A stretch of DNA of 64,000 bases from NCBI GenBank assembly GCA_920105625.2, contig OV050033.1:96846280-96910279 (forward strand), read 5' to 3'. The DNA comes from Clusia tigrina (taxonomy: Eukaryota > Arthropoda > Insecta > Diptera > Clusiidae). The first letter of the stretch is position 1. Each line of letters starts with the position of its first letter. A model generated the notes under the pieces. That model saw only the letters and a list, made by a program, of their open reading frames with translations, was not told the DNA's origin and did not search any database. The translations under genes and the position numbers were made by a program. This document shows, piece by piece, positions 24,693 to 38,545 of this stretch.

Positions 24693-27600
24693 TCTTGATA
24701 TTTTGTAACAATAAAGCACTCGAGCCTCTTGTCAATTTAAGCTATCGTTCAAGGCTACGCTACCCTTGAGTCCCAAATCAAACACTGATAAAACTTCAAA
24801 TGGCCCTAACTTCTATACGGTACGTCCTACACCTATCAAAGTTTGCAACATACAAATGCTTGTAACTTTTTACTGGAGCGTCATAAAACCTTGATATTTT
24901 GTAACACTAAAGTACGCGAGCCTCTTGTCAATTTAAGCTATCGCTCAAAGCTATGCTACCCTTGATTCTCAAATCAAACACTGATAAAACTTCAAGTGGC
25001 CCTAACTTCTATACGGTACGTCCTACAATTATCAAAGTTTGCAACATACAAATGCTTGTAACTTTTTACTGGAGCGTCATAAAACCTTGATATTTTGTAA
25101 CAATAAAGCACTCGAGCCTCTTGTCAATTTAAGCTATCGTTCAAGGCTACGCTACCCTAGAGTCCCAAATCAAATACTGATAAAACTTCAAGTGACCCTA
25201 ACTTCTATACGGTACGTCCTACACCTATCAAAGTTTGCAACATACAAATGCTTGTAACTTTTTACTGGAGCGTCATAAAACCTTGATATTTTGTAACAAT
25301 AAAGCACTCGAGCCTCTTGTCAATTTAAGCTATCGTTCAAGGCTACGCTACCCTTGATTCCCAAATCAAACACTGATAAAACTTCAAGTGGCCCTAACTT
25401 CTATACGGTACGTCCTACACCTATCAAAGCTTCCAACATACAAATGCTTTGAACTTTTTACTGGAGCGTCATAAAACCTTGAAACTTTGTAACACTAAAG
25501 TACGCGAACCTCTTGTCAATTTAAGCTATCGCTCAAAGCTATGCTACCCTTGATTCCCAAATCAAACACTGATAAAACTTCAAGTGGCCCTAACTTCTAT
25601 ACGGTACGTCCTACAATTATCAAAGTTTGCAACATACAAATGCTTGTAACTTTTTACTGGAGCGTCATAAAACCTTGATATTTTGTAACAATAAAGCACT
25701 CGAGCCTCTTGTCAATTTAAGCTATCGTTCAAGGCTACGCTACCCTTGAGTCCCAAATCAAACACTGATAAAACTTCAAGTGGCCCTAACTTCTATACGG
25801 TACGTCCTACACCCATCAAAGCTTCCAACATACAAATGCTTGTAACTTTTTACTGGAGCGTAAAAAAAACTTGAAACTTTGTAACACTAAAGTACGCGAG
25901 CCTCTTGTCAATTTAAGCTATCGCTCAAAGCTATGCTACCCTTGATTCCCAAATCAAACACTGATAAAACTTCAAGTGGCCCTAACTTCTATACGGTACG
26001 TCCTACACCTATAAAAGTTTGCAACATACAAATGCTTGTAACTTTTTACTGGAGCGAAATAAAACCTTGAAATTTTGTAACACTAAAGTACGCGAGCCTC
26101 TTGTCAATTTAAGCTATCGCTCAAAGCTATGCTACCCTTGATTCCCAAATCAAACACTGATAAAACTTCAAGTGGCCCTAACTTCTATACGGTACGTCCT
26201 ACAATTATCAAAGTTTGCAACATACAAATGCTTGTAACTTTTTACTGGAGCGTCATAAAACCTTGATATTTTGTAACAATAAAGCACTCGAGCCTCTTGT
26301 CAATTTAAGCTATCGTTCAAGGCTACGCTACCCTTGATTCGCAAATCAAACACTGATAAAACTTCAAGTGGCCCTAACTTCTATACGGTACGTCCTACAC
26401 CTATCAAAGCTTTCAACATACAAATGCTTGTAACTTTTTACTGGAGCGTAAAAAAAACTTGAAACTTTGTAACAATAAAGTACTCGAGCCTCTTGTCAAT
26501 TTAAGCTATCGCTCAAAGCTATGCTACCCTTGATTCCCTAATCAAACACTGATAAAACTTCAAGTGGCCCTAACTTCTATACGGTACGTCCTACACCTAT
26601 CAAAGCTTCCAACATACAAATGCTTTGAGCTTTTTACTGGAGCGTCATAAAACCTTGAAACTTTGTAACACTAAAGTACGCGAGCCTCTTGTCAATTTAA
26701 GCTATCGCTCAAAGCTATGCTACCCTTGATTCCCAAAGCAAACACTGATAAAACTTCAAGTGGCCCTAACTTCTATACGGTACGTCCTACAATTATCAAA
26801 GTTTGCAACATACAAATGCTTGTAACTTTTTACTGGAGCGTCATAAAATCTTGATATTTTGTAACAATAAAGCACTCGAGCCTCTTGTCAATTTAAGCTA
26901 TCGTTCAAGGCTACGCTACCCTTGAGTCCCAAATCAAACACTGATAAAACTTCAAATGGCCCTAAATTCTATACGGTACGTCCTACACCTATCAAAGTTT
27001 GCAACATACAAATGCTTGTAACTTTTTACTGGAGCGTCATAAAAACTTGATATTTTGTAACACTAAAGTACGCGAGCCTCTTGTCAATTTAAGCTATCGC
27101 TCAAAGCTATGCTACCCTTGATTCCCAAATCAAACACTGATAAAACTTCAAGTGGCCCTAACTTCTATACGGTACGTCCTACAATTATCAAAGTTTGCAA
27201 CATACAAATGCTTGTAACTTTTTACTGGAGCGTCATAAAACCTTGATATTTTGTAACAATAAAGCACTCGAGCCTCTTGTCAATTTAAGCTATCGTTCAA
27301 GGCTACGCTACCCTAGAGTCCCAAATCAAATACTGATAAAACTTCAAGTGACCCTAACTTCTATACGGTACGTCCTACACCTATCAAAGTTTGCAACATA
27401 CAAATGCTTGTAACTTTTTACTGGAGCGTCATAAAACCTTGATATTTTGTAACAATAAAGCACTCGAGCCTCTTGTCAATTTAAGCTATCGTTCAAGGCT
27501 ACGCTACCCTTGATTCCCAAATCAAACACTGATAAAACTTCAAGTGGCCCTAACTTCTATACGGTACGTCCTACACCTATCAAAGCTTCCAACATACAAA

Positions 27601-27870
27601 TGCTTTGAACTTTTTACTGGAGCGTCATAAAACCTTGAAACTTTGTAACACTAAAGTACGCGAACCTCTTGTCAATTTAAGCTATCGCTCAAAGCTATGC
27701 TACCCTTGATTCCCAAATCAAACACTGATAAAACTTCAAGTGGCCCTAACTTCTATACGGTACGTCCTACAATTATCAAAGTTTGCAACATACAAATGCT
27801 TGTAACTTTTTACTGGAGCGTCATAAAACCTTGATATTTTGTAACAATAAAGCACTCGAGCCTCTTGTCA
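24285..27870. repeat. 11-mer (2156 bp) higher-order duplication, first pair
   Basis: The stretch 24285-25714 is repeated at 26441-27870. Rare markers sit exactly 2156 bp apart: ctttgagc at 24471 and 26627, aaaatcttgat about 24689 and 26845, accctagag with aatactgat and agtgaccc about 25155 and 27311, and cgcgaacctc about 25505 and 27661. Only a few private substitutions separate the copies (gattctcaaa near 24966; aaagcaaac, cctaaattc and aaaaacttgat in the second). The similarity stops on the left at the A-junction and on the right inside a beta-to-alpha chimera near 27870. About 1.43 kb of the 2156-bp unit is therefore visibly shared. Confidence 0.87.
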
Positions 27871-30800
27871 ATTTAAGCTATCGCTCAAAGCTATGCTACC
27901 CTTGATTCCCAAATCAAACACTGATAAAACTTCAAGTGGCCCTAACTTCTATACGGTACGTCCTACACCTATCAAAGTTTGCAACATACAAATGCTTGTA
28001 ACTTTTTACTGGAGCGTCATAAAACCTTGAAATTTTGTAACACTAAAGTACGCGAGCCTCTTGTCAATTTAAGCTATCGCTCAAAGCTATGCTACCCTTG
28101 ATTCCCAAATCAAACACTGATAAAACTTCAAGTGGCCCTAACTTCTATACGGTACGTCCTACAATTATCAAAGTTTGCAACATACAAATGCTTGTAACTT
28201 TTTACTGGAGCGTCATAAAACCTTGATATTTTGTAACAATAAAGCACTCGAGCCTCTTGTCAATTTAAGCTATCGTTCAAGGCTACGCTACCCTTGAGTC
28301 CCAAATCAAACACTGATAAAACTTCAAATGGCCCTAGCTTCTATACGGTACGTCCTACACCTATCAAAGTTTGCAACATACAAATGCTTGTAACTTTTTA
28401 CTGGAGCGTCAAAAAACCTTGAAATTTTGTAACAATAAAGTACTCGAGCCTCTTGTCAATTTAAGCTATCGCTCAAAGCTATGATACCCTTGATTCCCAA
28501 ATCAAACACTGATAAAACTTCAAGTGGCCCTAACTTCTATACGGTACGTCCTACACCTATCAAAGCTTTCAACATACAAATGCTTGTAACTTTTTACTGG
28601 AGCGTAAAAAAAACTTGAAACTTTGTAACACTAAAGTACGCGAGCCTCTTGTCAATTTAAGCTATCGCTCAAAGCTATGCTACCCTTGATTCCCAAATCA
28701 AACACTGATAAAACTTCAAGTGGCCCTAACTTCTATACGGTACGTCCTACACCTATCAAAGTTTGCAACATACAAATGCTTGTAACTTTTTACTGGAGCG
28801 TCATAAAACCTTGAAATTTTGTAACACTAAAGTACGCGAGCCTCTTGTCAATTTAAGCTATCGCTCAAAGCTATGCTACCCTTGATTCCCAAATCAAACA
28901 CTGATAAAACTTCAAGTGGCCCTAACTTCTATACGGTACGTCCTACAATTATCAAAGTTTGCAACATACAAATGCTTGTAACTTTTTACTGGAGCGTCAT
29001 AAAACCTTGATATTTTGTAACAATAAAGCTCTCGAGCCTCTTGTCAATTTAAGCTATCGTTCAAGGCTACGCTACCCTTGAGTCCCAAATCAAACACTGA
29101 TAAAACTTCAAGTGGCCCTAACTTCTATACGGTACGTCCTACACCTATCAAAGTTTGCAACATTCAAATGCTTGTAACTTTTTACTGGAGCGTCATAAAA
29201 CCTTGATATTTTGTAACAATAAAGCACTCGAGCCTCTTGTCAATTTAAGCTATCGTTCAAGGCTACGCTACCCTTGAGTCCCAAATCAAACACTGATAAA
29301 ACTTCAAATGGCCCTAACTTCTATACGGTACGTCCTACACCTATCAAAGTTTGCAACATACAAATGCTTGTAACTTTTTACTGGAGCGTCATAAAACCTT
29401 GATATTTTGTAACACTAAAGTACGCGAGCCTCTTGTCAATTTAAGCTATCGCTCAAAGCTATGCTACCCTTGATTCCCAAATCAAACACTGATAAAACTT
29501 CAAGTGGCCCTAACTTCTATACGGTACGTCCTACAATTATCAAAGTTTGCAACATACAAATGCTTGTAACTTTTTACTGGAGCGTCATAAAACCTTGATA
29601 TTTTGTAGCAATAAAGCACTCGAGCCTCTTGTCAATTTAAGCTACCGTTCAAGGCTACGCTACCCTAGAGTCCCAAATCAAACACTGATAAAACTTCAAG
29701 TGGCCCTAACTTCTATACGGTACGTCCTACACCTATCAAAGTTTGCAACATACAAATGCTTGTAACTTTTTACTGGAGCGTCATAAAACCTTGATATTTT
29801 GTAACAATAAAGCACTCGAGCCTCTTGTCAATTTAAGCTATCGTTCAAGGCTACGCTACCCTTGAGTCCCAAATCAAACACTGATAAAACTTCAAGTGGC
29901 CCTAACTTCTATACGGTACGTCCTACACCTATCAAAGCTTCCAACATACAAATGCTTGTAACTTTTTACTGGAGCGTAAAAAAAACTTGAAACTTTGTAA
30001 CACTAAAGTACGCGAGCCTCTTGTCAATTTAAGCTATCGCTCAAAGCTATGCTACCCTTGATTCCCAAATCAAACACTGATAAAACTTCAAGTGGCCCTA
30101 ACTTCTATACGGTACGTCCTACACCTATCAAAGTTTGCAACATACAAATGCTTGTAACTTTTTACTGGAGCGTCATAAAACCTTGAAATTTTGTAACACT
30201 AAAGTACGCGAGCCTCTTGTCAATTTAAGCTATCGCTCAAAGCTATGCTACCCTTGATTCCCAAATCAAACACTGATAAAACTTCAAGTGGCCCTAACTT
30301 CTATACGGTACGTCCTACAATTATCAAAGTTTGCAACATACAAATGCTTGTAACTTTTTACTGGAGCGTCATAAAACCTTGATATTTTGTAACAATAAAG
30401 CACTCGAGCCTCTTGTCAATTTAAGCTATCGTTCAAGGCTACGCTACCCTTGAGTCCCAAATCAAACACTGATAAAACTTCAAATGGCCCTAGCTTCTAT
30501 ACGGTACGTCCTACACCTATCAAAGTTTGCAGCATACAAATGCTTGTAACTTTTTACTGGAGCGTCAAAAAACCTTGAAATTTTGTAACAATAAAGTACT
30601 CGAGCCTCTTGTCAATTTAAGCTATCGCTCAAAGCTATGATACCCTTGATTCCCAAATCAAACACTGATAAAACTTCAAGTGGCCCTAACTTCTATACGG
30701 TACGTCCTACACCTATCAAAGCTTTCAACATACAAATGCTTGTAACTTTTTACTGGAGCGTAAAAAAAACTTGAAACTTTGTAACACTAAAGTACGCGAG

Positions 30801-32021
30801 CCTCTTGTCAATTTAAGCTATCGCTCAAAGCTATGCTACCCTTGATTCCCAAATCAAACACTGATAAAACTTCAAGTGGCCCTAACTTCTATACGGTACG
30901 TCCTACACCTATCAAAGTTTGCAACATACAAATGCTTGTAACTTTTTACTGGAGCGTCATAAAACCTTGAAATTTTGTAACACTAAAGTACGCGAGCCTC
31001 TTGTCAAATTAAGCTATCGCTCAAAGCTATGCTACCCTTGATTCCCAAATCAAACACTGATAAAACTTCAAGTGGCCCTAACTTCTATACGGTACGTCCT
31101 ACAATTATCAAAGTTTGTAACATACAAATGCTTGTAACTTTTTACTGGAGCGTCATAAAACCTTGATATTTTGTAACAATAAAGCACTCGAGCCTCTTGT
31201 CAATTTAAGCTATCGTTCAAGGCTACGCTACCCTTGAGTCCCAAATCAAACACTGATAAAACTTCAAGTGGCCCTAACTTCTATACGGTACGTCCTACAC
31301 CTATCAAAGTTTGCAACATACAGATGCTTGTAACTTTTTACTGGAGCGTCATAAAACCTTGATATTTTGTAACAATAAAGCACTCGAGCCTCTTGTCAAT
31401 TTAAGCTATCGTTCAAGGCTACGCTACCCTTGAGTCCCAAATCAAACACTGATAAAACTTCAAATGGCCCTAACTTCTATACGGTACGTCCTACACCTAT
31501 CAAAGTTTGCAACATACAAATGCTTGTAACTTTTTACTGGAGCGTCATAAAACCTTGATATTTTGTAACACTAAAGTACGCGAGCCTCTTGTCAATTTAA
31601 GCTATCGCTCAAAGCTATGCTACCCTTGATTCCCAAATCAAACACTGATAAAACTTCAAGTGGCCCTAACTTCTATACGGTACGTCCTACAATTATCAAA
31701 GTTTGCAACATACAAATGCTTGTAACTTTTTACTGGAGCGTCATAAAACCTTGATATTTTGTAGCAATAAAGCACTCGAGCCTCTTGTCAATTTAAGCTA
31801 TCGTTCAAGGCTACGCTACCCTAGAGTCCCAAATCAAACACTGATAAAACTTCAAGTGGCCCTAACTTCTATACGGTACGTCCTACACCTATCAAAGTTT
31901 GCAACATACAAATGCTTGTAACTTTTTACTGGAGCGTCATAAAACCTTGATATTTTGTAACAATAAAGCACTCGAGCCTCTTGTCAATTTAAGCTATCGT
32001 TCAAGGCTACGCTACCCTTGA
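27870..32021. repeat. 11-mer (2156 bp) tandem duplication, second pair
   Basis: The stretches 27870-29865 and 30026-32021 are near-identical at a 2156-bp offset. The unusual junction gcgtcaaaaaacc is at 28406 and 30562, gctttcaac follows in both, and the private ttgtagcaataaag is at 29605 and 31761. I noticed fewer than ten single-base differences in about 2 kb, such as gctctcgag near 29029, cattcaaat near 29163, ctaccgttc near 29644, gcagcatac near 30530 and catacagatg near 31322. The final monomers differ (v1 ending plus A-junction in one, ctttgaac in the other), so the exchange breakpoints lie there. This pair and the next share both markers and form one family. Confidence 0.87.
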
Positions 32022-32610
32022 TTCCCAAATCAAACACTGATAAAACTTCAAGTGGCCCTAACTTCTATACGGTACGTCCTACACCTATCAAAGCTTCCAA
32101 CATACAAATGCTTTGAACTTTTTACTGGAGCGTCATAAAACCTTGAAACTTTGTAACACTAAAGTTCGCGAGCCTCTTGTCAATTTAAGCTATCGCTCAA
32201 AGCTATGCTACCCTTGATTCCCAAATCAAACACTGATAAAACTTCAAGTGGCCCTAACTTCTATACGGTACGTCCTACAATTATCAAAGTTTGCAACATA
32301 CAAATGCTTGTAACTTTTTACTGGAGCGTCATAAAACCTTGATATTTTGTAACAATAAAGCACTCGAGCCTCTTGTCAATTTAAACTATCGTTCAAGGCT
32401 ACGCTACCCTTGAGTCCCAAATCAAACACTGATAAAACTTCAAGTGGCCCTAACTTCTATACGGTACGTCCTACACCTATCAAAGCTTCCAACATACAAA
32501 TGCTTGTAACTTTTTACTGGAGCGTAAAAAAAACTGGAAACTTTGTAACACTAAAGTACGCGAGCCTCTTGTCAATTTAAGCTATCGCTCAAAGCTATGC
32601 TACCCTTGAT

Positions 32611-32625
32611 TCCCAAATATAAACA
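32611..32625. other. Single 1-bp insertion (aaatataaacac)
   Basis: The usual aaatcaaacac reads aaatataaacac here. It is the only single-base gain I found in the array. It explains why markers on either side of it are separated by a multiple of 196 plus 1 (for example 31761 to 34702 is 2941 bp, and 30562 to 33699 is 3137 bp). The related copies of this monomer near 35.56 and 37.72 kb lack the insertion, so it arose after, or was not copied into, those units. Confidence 0.8.
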
Positions 32626-34229
32626 CTGATAAAACTTCAAGTGGCCCTAACTTCTATACGGTACGTCATACACCTATCAAAGTTTGCAACATACAAATGC
32701 TTGTAACTTTTTACTGGAGCGTCATAAAACCTTGAAATTTTGTAACACTAAAGTACGCGAGCCTCTTGTCAATTTAAGCTATCGCTCAAAGCTATGCTAC
32801 CCTTGATTCCCAAATCAAACACTGATAAAACTTCAAGTGGCCCTAACTGCTATACGGTACGTCCAACAATTATGAAAGTTTGCAACATACAAATGCTTGT
32901 AACTTTTTACTGGAGCGTCATAAAACCTTGATATTTTGTAACAATAAAGCACTCGAGCCTCTTGTCAATTTAAGCTATCGTTCAAGGCTACGCTACCCTT
33001 GAGTCCCAAATCAAACACTGATAAAACTTCAAGTGGCCCTAACTTCTATACGGTACGTCCTACACCTATCAAAGCTTCCAACATACAAATGCTTGTAACT
33101 TTTTACTGGAGCGTAAAAAAAACTTGAAACTTTGTAACACTAAAGTACGCGAGCCTCTTGTCAAATTAAGCTATCGCTCAAAGCTATGCTACCCTTGATT
33201 CCCAAATCAAACACTGATAAAACTTCAAGTGGCCCTAACTTCTATACGGTACGTCCTACACCTATCAAAGTTTGCAACATACAAATGCTTGTAACTTTTT
33301 ACTGGAGCGTCATAAAACCTTGAAATTTTGTAACACTAAAGTACGCGAGCCTCTTGTCAATTTAAGCTATCGCTCAAAGCTATGCTACCCTTGATTCCCA
33401 AGTCAAACACTGATAAAACTTCAAGTGGCCCTAACTTCTATACGGTACGTCCTACAATTATCAAAGTTTGCAACATACAAATGCTTGTAACTTTTTACTG
33501 GAGCGTCATAAAACCTTGATATTTTGTAACAATAAAGCACTCGAGCCTCTTGTCAATTTAAGCTATCTTTCAAGGCTACGCTACCCTTGAGTCCCAAATC
33601 AAACACTGATAAAACTTCAAATGGCCCTAGCTTCTATACGGTACGTCCTACACCTATCAAAGTTTGCAACATACAAATGCTTGTAACTTTTTACTGGAGC
33701 GTCAAAAAACCTTGAAATTTTGTAACAATAAAGTACTCGAGCCTCTTGTCAATTTAAGCTATCGCTCAAAGCTATGATACCCTTGATTCCCAAATCAAAC
33801 ACTGATAAAACTTCAAGTGGCCCTAACTTCTATACGGTACGTCCTACACCTATCAAAGCTTTCAACATACAAATGCTTGTAACTTTTTACTGGAGCGTAA
33901 AAAAAACTTGAAACTTTGTAACACTAAAGTACGCGAGCCTCTTGTCAATTTAAGCTATCGCTCAAAGCTATGCTACCCTTGATTCCCAAATCAAACACTG
34001 ATAAAACTTCAAGTGGCCCTAACATCTATACGGTACGTCCTACACCTATCAAAGTTTGCAACATACAAATGCTTGTAACTTTTTACTGGAGCGTCATAAA
34101 ACCTTGAAATTTTGTAACACTAAAGTACGCGAGCCTCTTGTCAATTTAAGCTATCGCTCAAAGCTATGCTACCCTTGATTCCCAAATCAAACACTGATAA
34201 AACTTCAAGTGGCCCTAACTTCTATACGG

Positions 34230-37200
34230 TACGTCCTACAATTATCAAAGTTTGCAACATACAAATGCTTGTAACTTTTTACTGGAGCGTCATAAAACCT
34301 TGATATTTTGTAACAATAAAGCACTCGAGCCTCTTGTCAATTTAAGCTATCGTTCAAGGCTACGCTACCCTTGAGTCCCAAATCAAACACTGATAAAACT
34401 TCAAGTGGCCCTAACTTCTATACGGTACGTCCTACACCTATCAAAGTTTGCAACATACAAATGCTTGTAACTTTTTACTGGAGCGTCATAAAACCTTGAT
34501 ATTTTGTAACAATAAAGCACTCGAGCCTCTTGTCAATTTAAGCTATCGTTCAAGGCTATGCTACCCTTGATTCCCAAATCAAACACTGATAAAACTTCAA
34601 GTGGCCCTAACTTCTATACGGTACGTCCTACAATTATCAAAGTTTGCAACATACAAATGCTTGTAACTTTTTACTGGAGCGTCATAAAACCTTGATATTT
34701 TGTAGCAATAAAGCACTCGAGCCTCTTGTCAATTTAAGCTATCGTTCAAGGCTACGCTACCCTAGAGTCCCAAATCAAACACTGATAAAACTTCAAGTGG
34801 CCCTAACTTCTATACGGTACGTCCTACACCTATCAAAGTTTGCAACATACAAATGCTTGTAACTTTTTACTGGAGCGTCATAAAACCTTGATATTTTGTA
34901 ACAATAAAGCACTCGAGCCTCTTGTCAATTTAAGCTATCGATCAAGGCTACGCTACCCTTGATTCCCAAATCAAACACTGATAAAACTTCAAGTGGCCCT
35001 AACTTCTATACGGTACGTCCTACACCTATCAAAGCTTCCAACATACAAATGCTTTGAACTTTTTACTGGAGCGTCATAAAACCTTGAAACTTTGTAACAC
35101 TAAAGTACGCGAGCCTCTTGTCAATTTAAGCTATCGCTCAAAGCTATGCTACCCTTGATTCCCAAATCAAACACTGATAAAACTTCAAGTGGCCCTAACT
35201 TCTATACGGTACGTCCTACAATTATCAAAGTTTGCAACATACAAATGCTTGTAACTTTTTACTGGAGCGTCATAAAACCTTGATATTTTGTAACAATAAA
35301 GCACTCGAGCCTCTTGTCAATTTAAGCTATCGTTCAAGGCTACGCTACCCTTGAGTCCCAAATCAAACACTGATAAAACTTCAAGTGGCCCTAACTTCTA
35401 TACGGTACGTCCTACACCTATCAAAGCTTCCAACATACAAATGCTTGTAACTTTTTACTGGAGCGTAAAAAAAACTTGAAACTTTGTAACACTAAAGTAC
35501 GCGAGCCTCTTGTCAATTTAAGCTATCGCTCAAAGCTATGCTACCCTTGATTCCCAAATCAAACACTGATAAAACTTCAAGTGGCCCTAACTTCTATACG
35601 GTACGTCATACACCTATCAAAGTTTGCAACATACAAATGCTTGTAACTTTTTACTGGAGCGTCATAAAACCTTGAAATTTTGTAACACTAAAGTACGCGA
35701 GCCTCTTGTCAATTTAAGCTATCGCTCAAAGCTATGCTACCCTTGATTCCCAAATCAAACACTGATAAAACTTCAAGTGGCCCTAACTTCTATACGGTAC
35801 GTCCAACAATTATGAAAGTTTGCAACATACAAATGCTTGTAACTTTTTACTGGAGCGTCATAAAACCTTGATATTTTGTAACAATAAAGCACTCGAGCCT
35901 CTTGTCAATTTAAGCTATCGTTCAAGGCTACGCTGCCCTTGAGTCCCAAATCAAACACTGATAAAACTTCAAATGGCCCTAGCTTCTATACGGTACGACC
36001 TACACCTATCAAAGTTTGCAACATACAAATGCTTGTAACTTTTTACTGGAGCGTCAAAAAACCTTGAAATTTTGTAACAATAAAGTACTCGAGCCTCTTG
36101 TCAATTTAAGCTATCGCTCAAAGCTATGATACCCTTGATTCCCAAATCAAACACTGATAAAACTTCAAGTGGCCCTAACTTCTATACGGTACGTCCTACA
36201 CCTATCAAAGTTTGCAACATACAAATGCTTGTAACTTTTTACTGGAGCGTAAAAAAAACTTGAAACTTTGTAACACTAAAGTACGCGAGCCTCTTGTTAA
36301 TTTAAGCTATCGCTCAAAGCTATGCTACCCTTGATTCCCAAATCAAACACTGATAAAACTTCAAGTGGCCCTAACTTCTATACGGTACGTCCTACAATTA
36401 TCAAAGTTTGCAACATACAAATGCTTGTAACTTTTTACTGGAGCGTCATAAAACCTTGATATTTTGTAACAATAAAGCACTCGAGCCTCTTGTCAATTTA
36501 AGCTATCGTTCAAGGCTACGCTACCCTTGAGTCCCAAATCAAACACTGATAAAACTTCAAGTGGCCCTAACTTCTATACGGTACGTCCTACACCTATCAA
36601 AGTTTGCAACATACAAATGCTTGTAACTTTTTACTGGAGCGTCATAAAACCTTGATATTTTGTAACAATAAAGCACTCGAGCCTCTTGTCAATTTAAGCT
36701 ATCGTTCAAGGCTATGCTACCCTTGATTCCCAAATCAAACACTGATAAAACTTCAAGTGGCCCTAACTTCTATACGGTACGTCCTACAATTATCAAAGTT
36801 TGCAACATACAAATGCTTGTAACTTTTTACTGGAGCGTCATAAAACCTTGATATTTTGTAGCAATAAAGCACTCGAGCCTCTTGTCAATTTAAGCTATCG
36901 TTCAAGGCTACGCTACCCTAGAGTCCCAAATCAAACACTGATAAAACTTCAAGTGGCCCTAACTTCTATACGGTACGTCCTACACCTATCAAAGTTTGCA
37001 ACATACAAATGCTTGTAACTTTTTACTGGAGCGTCATAAAACCTTGATATTTTGTAACAATAAAGCACTCGAGCCTCTTGTCAATTTAAGCTATCGTTCA
37101 AGGCTACGCTACCCTTGATTCCCAAAAAAAACACTGATAAAACTTCAAGTGGCCCTAACTTCTATACGGTACGTCCTACACCTATCAAAGCTTCCAACAT

Positions 37201-38545
37201 ACAAATGCTTTGAACTTTTTACTGGAGCGTCATAAAACCTTGAAACTTTGTAACACTAAAGTACGCGAGCCTCTTGTCAATTTAAGCTATCGCTCAAAGC
37301 TATGCTACCCTTGATTCCCAAATCAAACACTGATAAAACTTCAAGTGGCCCTAACTTCTATACGGTACGTCCTACAATTATCAAAGTTTGCAACATACAA
37401 ATGCTTGTAACTTTTTACTGGAGCGTCATAAAACCTTGATATTTTGTAACAATAAAGCACTCGAGCCTCTTGTCAATTTAAGCTATCGTTCAAGGCTACG
37501 CTACCCTTGAGTCCCAACTCAAACACTGATAAAACTTCAAGTGGCCCTAACTTCTATACGGTACGTCCTACACCTATCAAAGCTTCCAACATACAAATGC
37601 TTGTAACTTTTTACTGGAGCGTAAAAAAAACTTGAAACTTTGTAACACTAAAGTACGCGAGCCTCTTGTCAATTTAAGCTATCGCTCAAAGCTATGCTAC
37701 CCTTGATTCCCAAATCAAACACTGATAAAACTTCAAGTGGCCCTAACTTCTATACGGTACGTCATACACCTATCAAAGTTTGCAACATACAAATGCTTGT
37801 AACTTTTTACTGGAGCTTCATAAAACCTTGAAATTTTGTAACACTAAAGTACGCGAGCCTCTTGTTAATTTAAGCTATCGCTCAAAGCTATGCTACCCTT
37901 GATTCCCAAATCAAACACTGATAAAACTTCAAGTGGCCCTAACTTCTATACGGTACGTCCAACAATTATGAAAGTTTGCAACATACAAATGCTTGTAACT
38001 TTTTACTGGAGCGTCATAAAACCTTGATATTTTGTAACAATAAAGCACTCGAGCCTCTTGTCAATTTAAGCTATCGTTCAAGGCTACGCTGCCCTTGAGT
38101 CCCAAATCAAACACTGATAAAACTTCAAATGGCCCTAGCTTCTATACGGTACGACCTACACCTATCAAAGTTTGGAACATACAAATGCTTGTAACTTTTT
38201 ACTGGAGCGTCAAAAAACCTTGAAATTTTGTAACAATAAAGTACTCGAGCCTCTTGTCAATTTAAGCTATCGCTCAAAGCTATGATACCCTTGATTCCCA
38301 AATCAAACACTGATAAAACTTCAAGTGGCCCTAACTTCTATACGGTACGTCCTACACCTATCAAAGTTTGCAACATACAAATGCTTGTAACTTTTTACTG
38401 GAGCGTAAAAAAAACTTGAAACTTTGTAACACTAAAGTACGCGAGCCTCTTGTTAATTTAAGCTATCGCTCAAAGCTATGCTACCCTTGATTCCCAAATC
38501 AAACACTGATAAAACTTCAAGTGGCCCTAACTTCTATACGGTACG
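34230..38545. repeat. Nearly exact 11-mer tandem duplication (2 x about 2156 bp), the youngest large duplication
   Basis: Copy 1 is about 34230-36385 and copy 2 about 36386-38545, directly adjacent. Rare markers pair at exactly 2156 bp: tgtagca at 34702 and 36858, gtacgtcatac at 35601 and 37757, gtccaacaattatg at 35801 and 37957, cgctgccctt at 35931 and 38087, gcgtcaaaaaacc at 36051 and 38207, and cttgttaatt about 36293 and 38449. I noticed only about six private substitutions, including atcgatcaagg near 34939, cccaaaaaaaac near 37123, gtcccaactc near 37515, gagcttcat near 37815 and tttggaac near 38173. The high identity implies a recent event. Two of the markers are also shared with 32.66-32.88 kb at a 15-monomer offset. 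Confidence 0.9.
34548..34570. other. Beta-to-alpha recombination junction that removed one monomer
   Basis: This monomer is beta on its left (aataaagcactcgag, gttcaagg) and alpha on its right (ctatgctac, gattccc). The last beta-specific base is at 34554 (monomer site 61) and the first alpha-specific base at 34559 (site 66), so the exchange falls within 5 bp. In the related units at 28.4 and 30.6 kb the same place holds two separate monomers, a beta copy followed by an alpha copy. The distance from gcgtcaaaaaacc to tgtagca is 1199 bp in those units and 1003 bp here, exactly 196 bp less. The junction is copied at 36710-36715 by the later 2156-bp duplication. Confidence 0.85.

Noticed and set aside
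25039..25257. Recurrent 72-codon plus-strand frames (25039, 27195, 29547, 31703, 34644, 36800, 43070, 59542) as a gene family
   Set aside because: They are copies of the same monomer phase. Because 196 leaves a remainder of 1 on division by 3, each frame runs into a stop about one monomer later. Their similarity reflects DNA duplication and not coding constraint.
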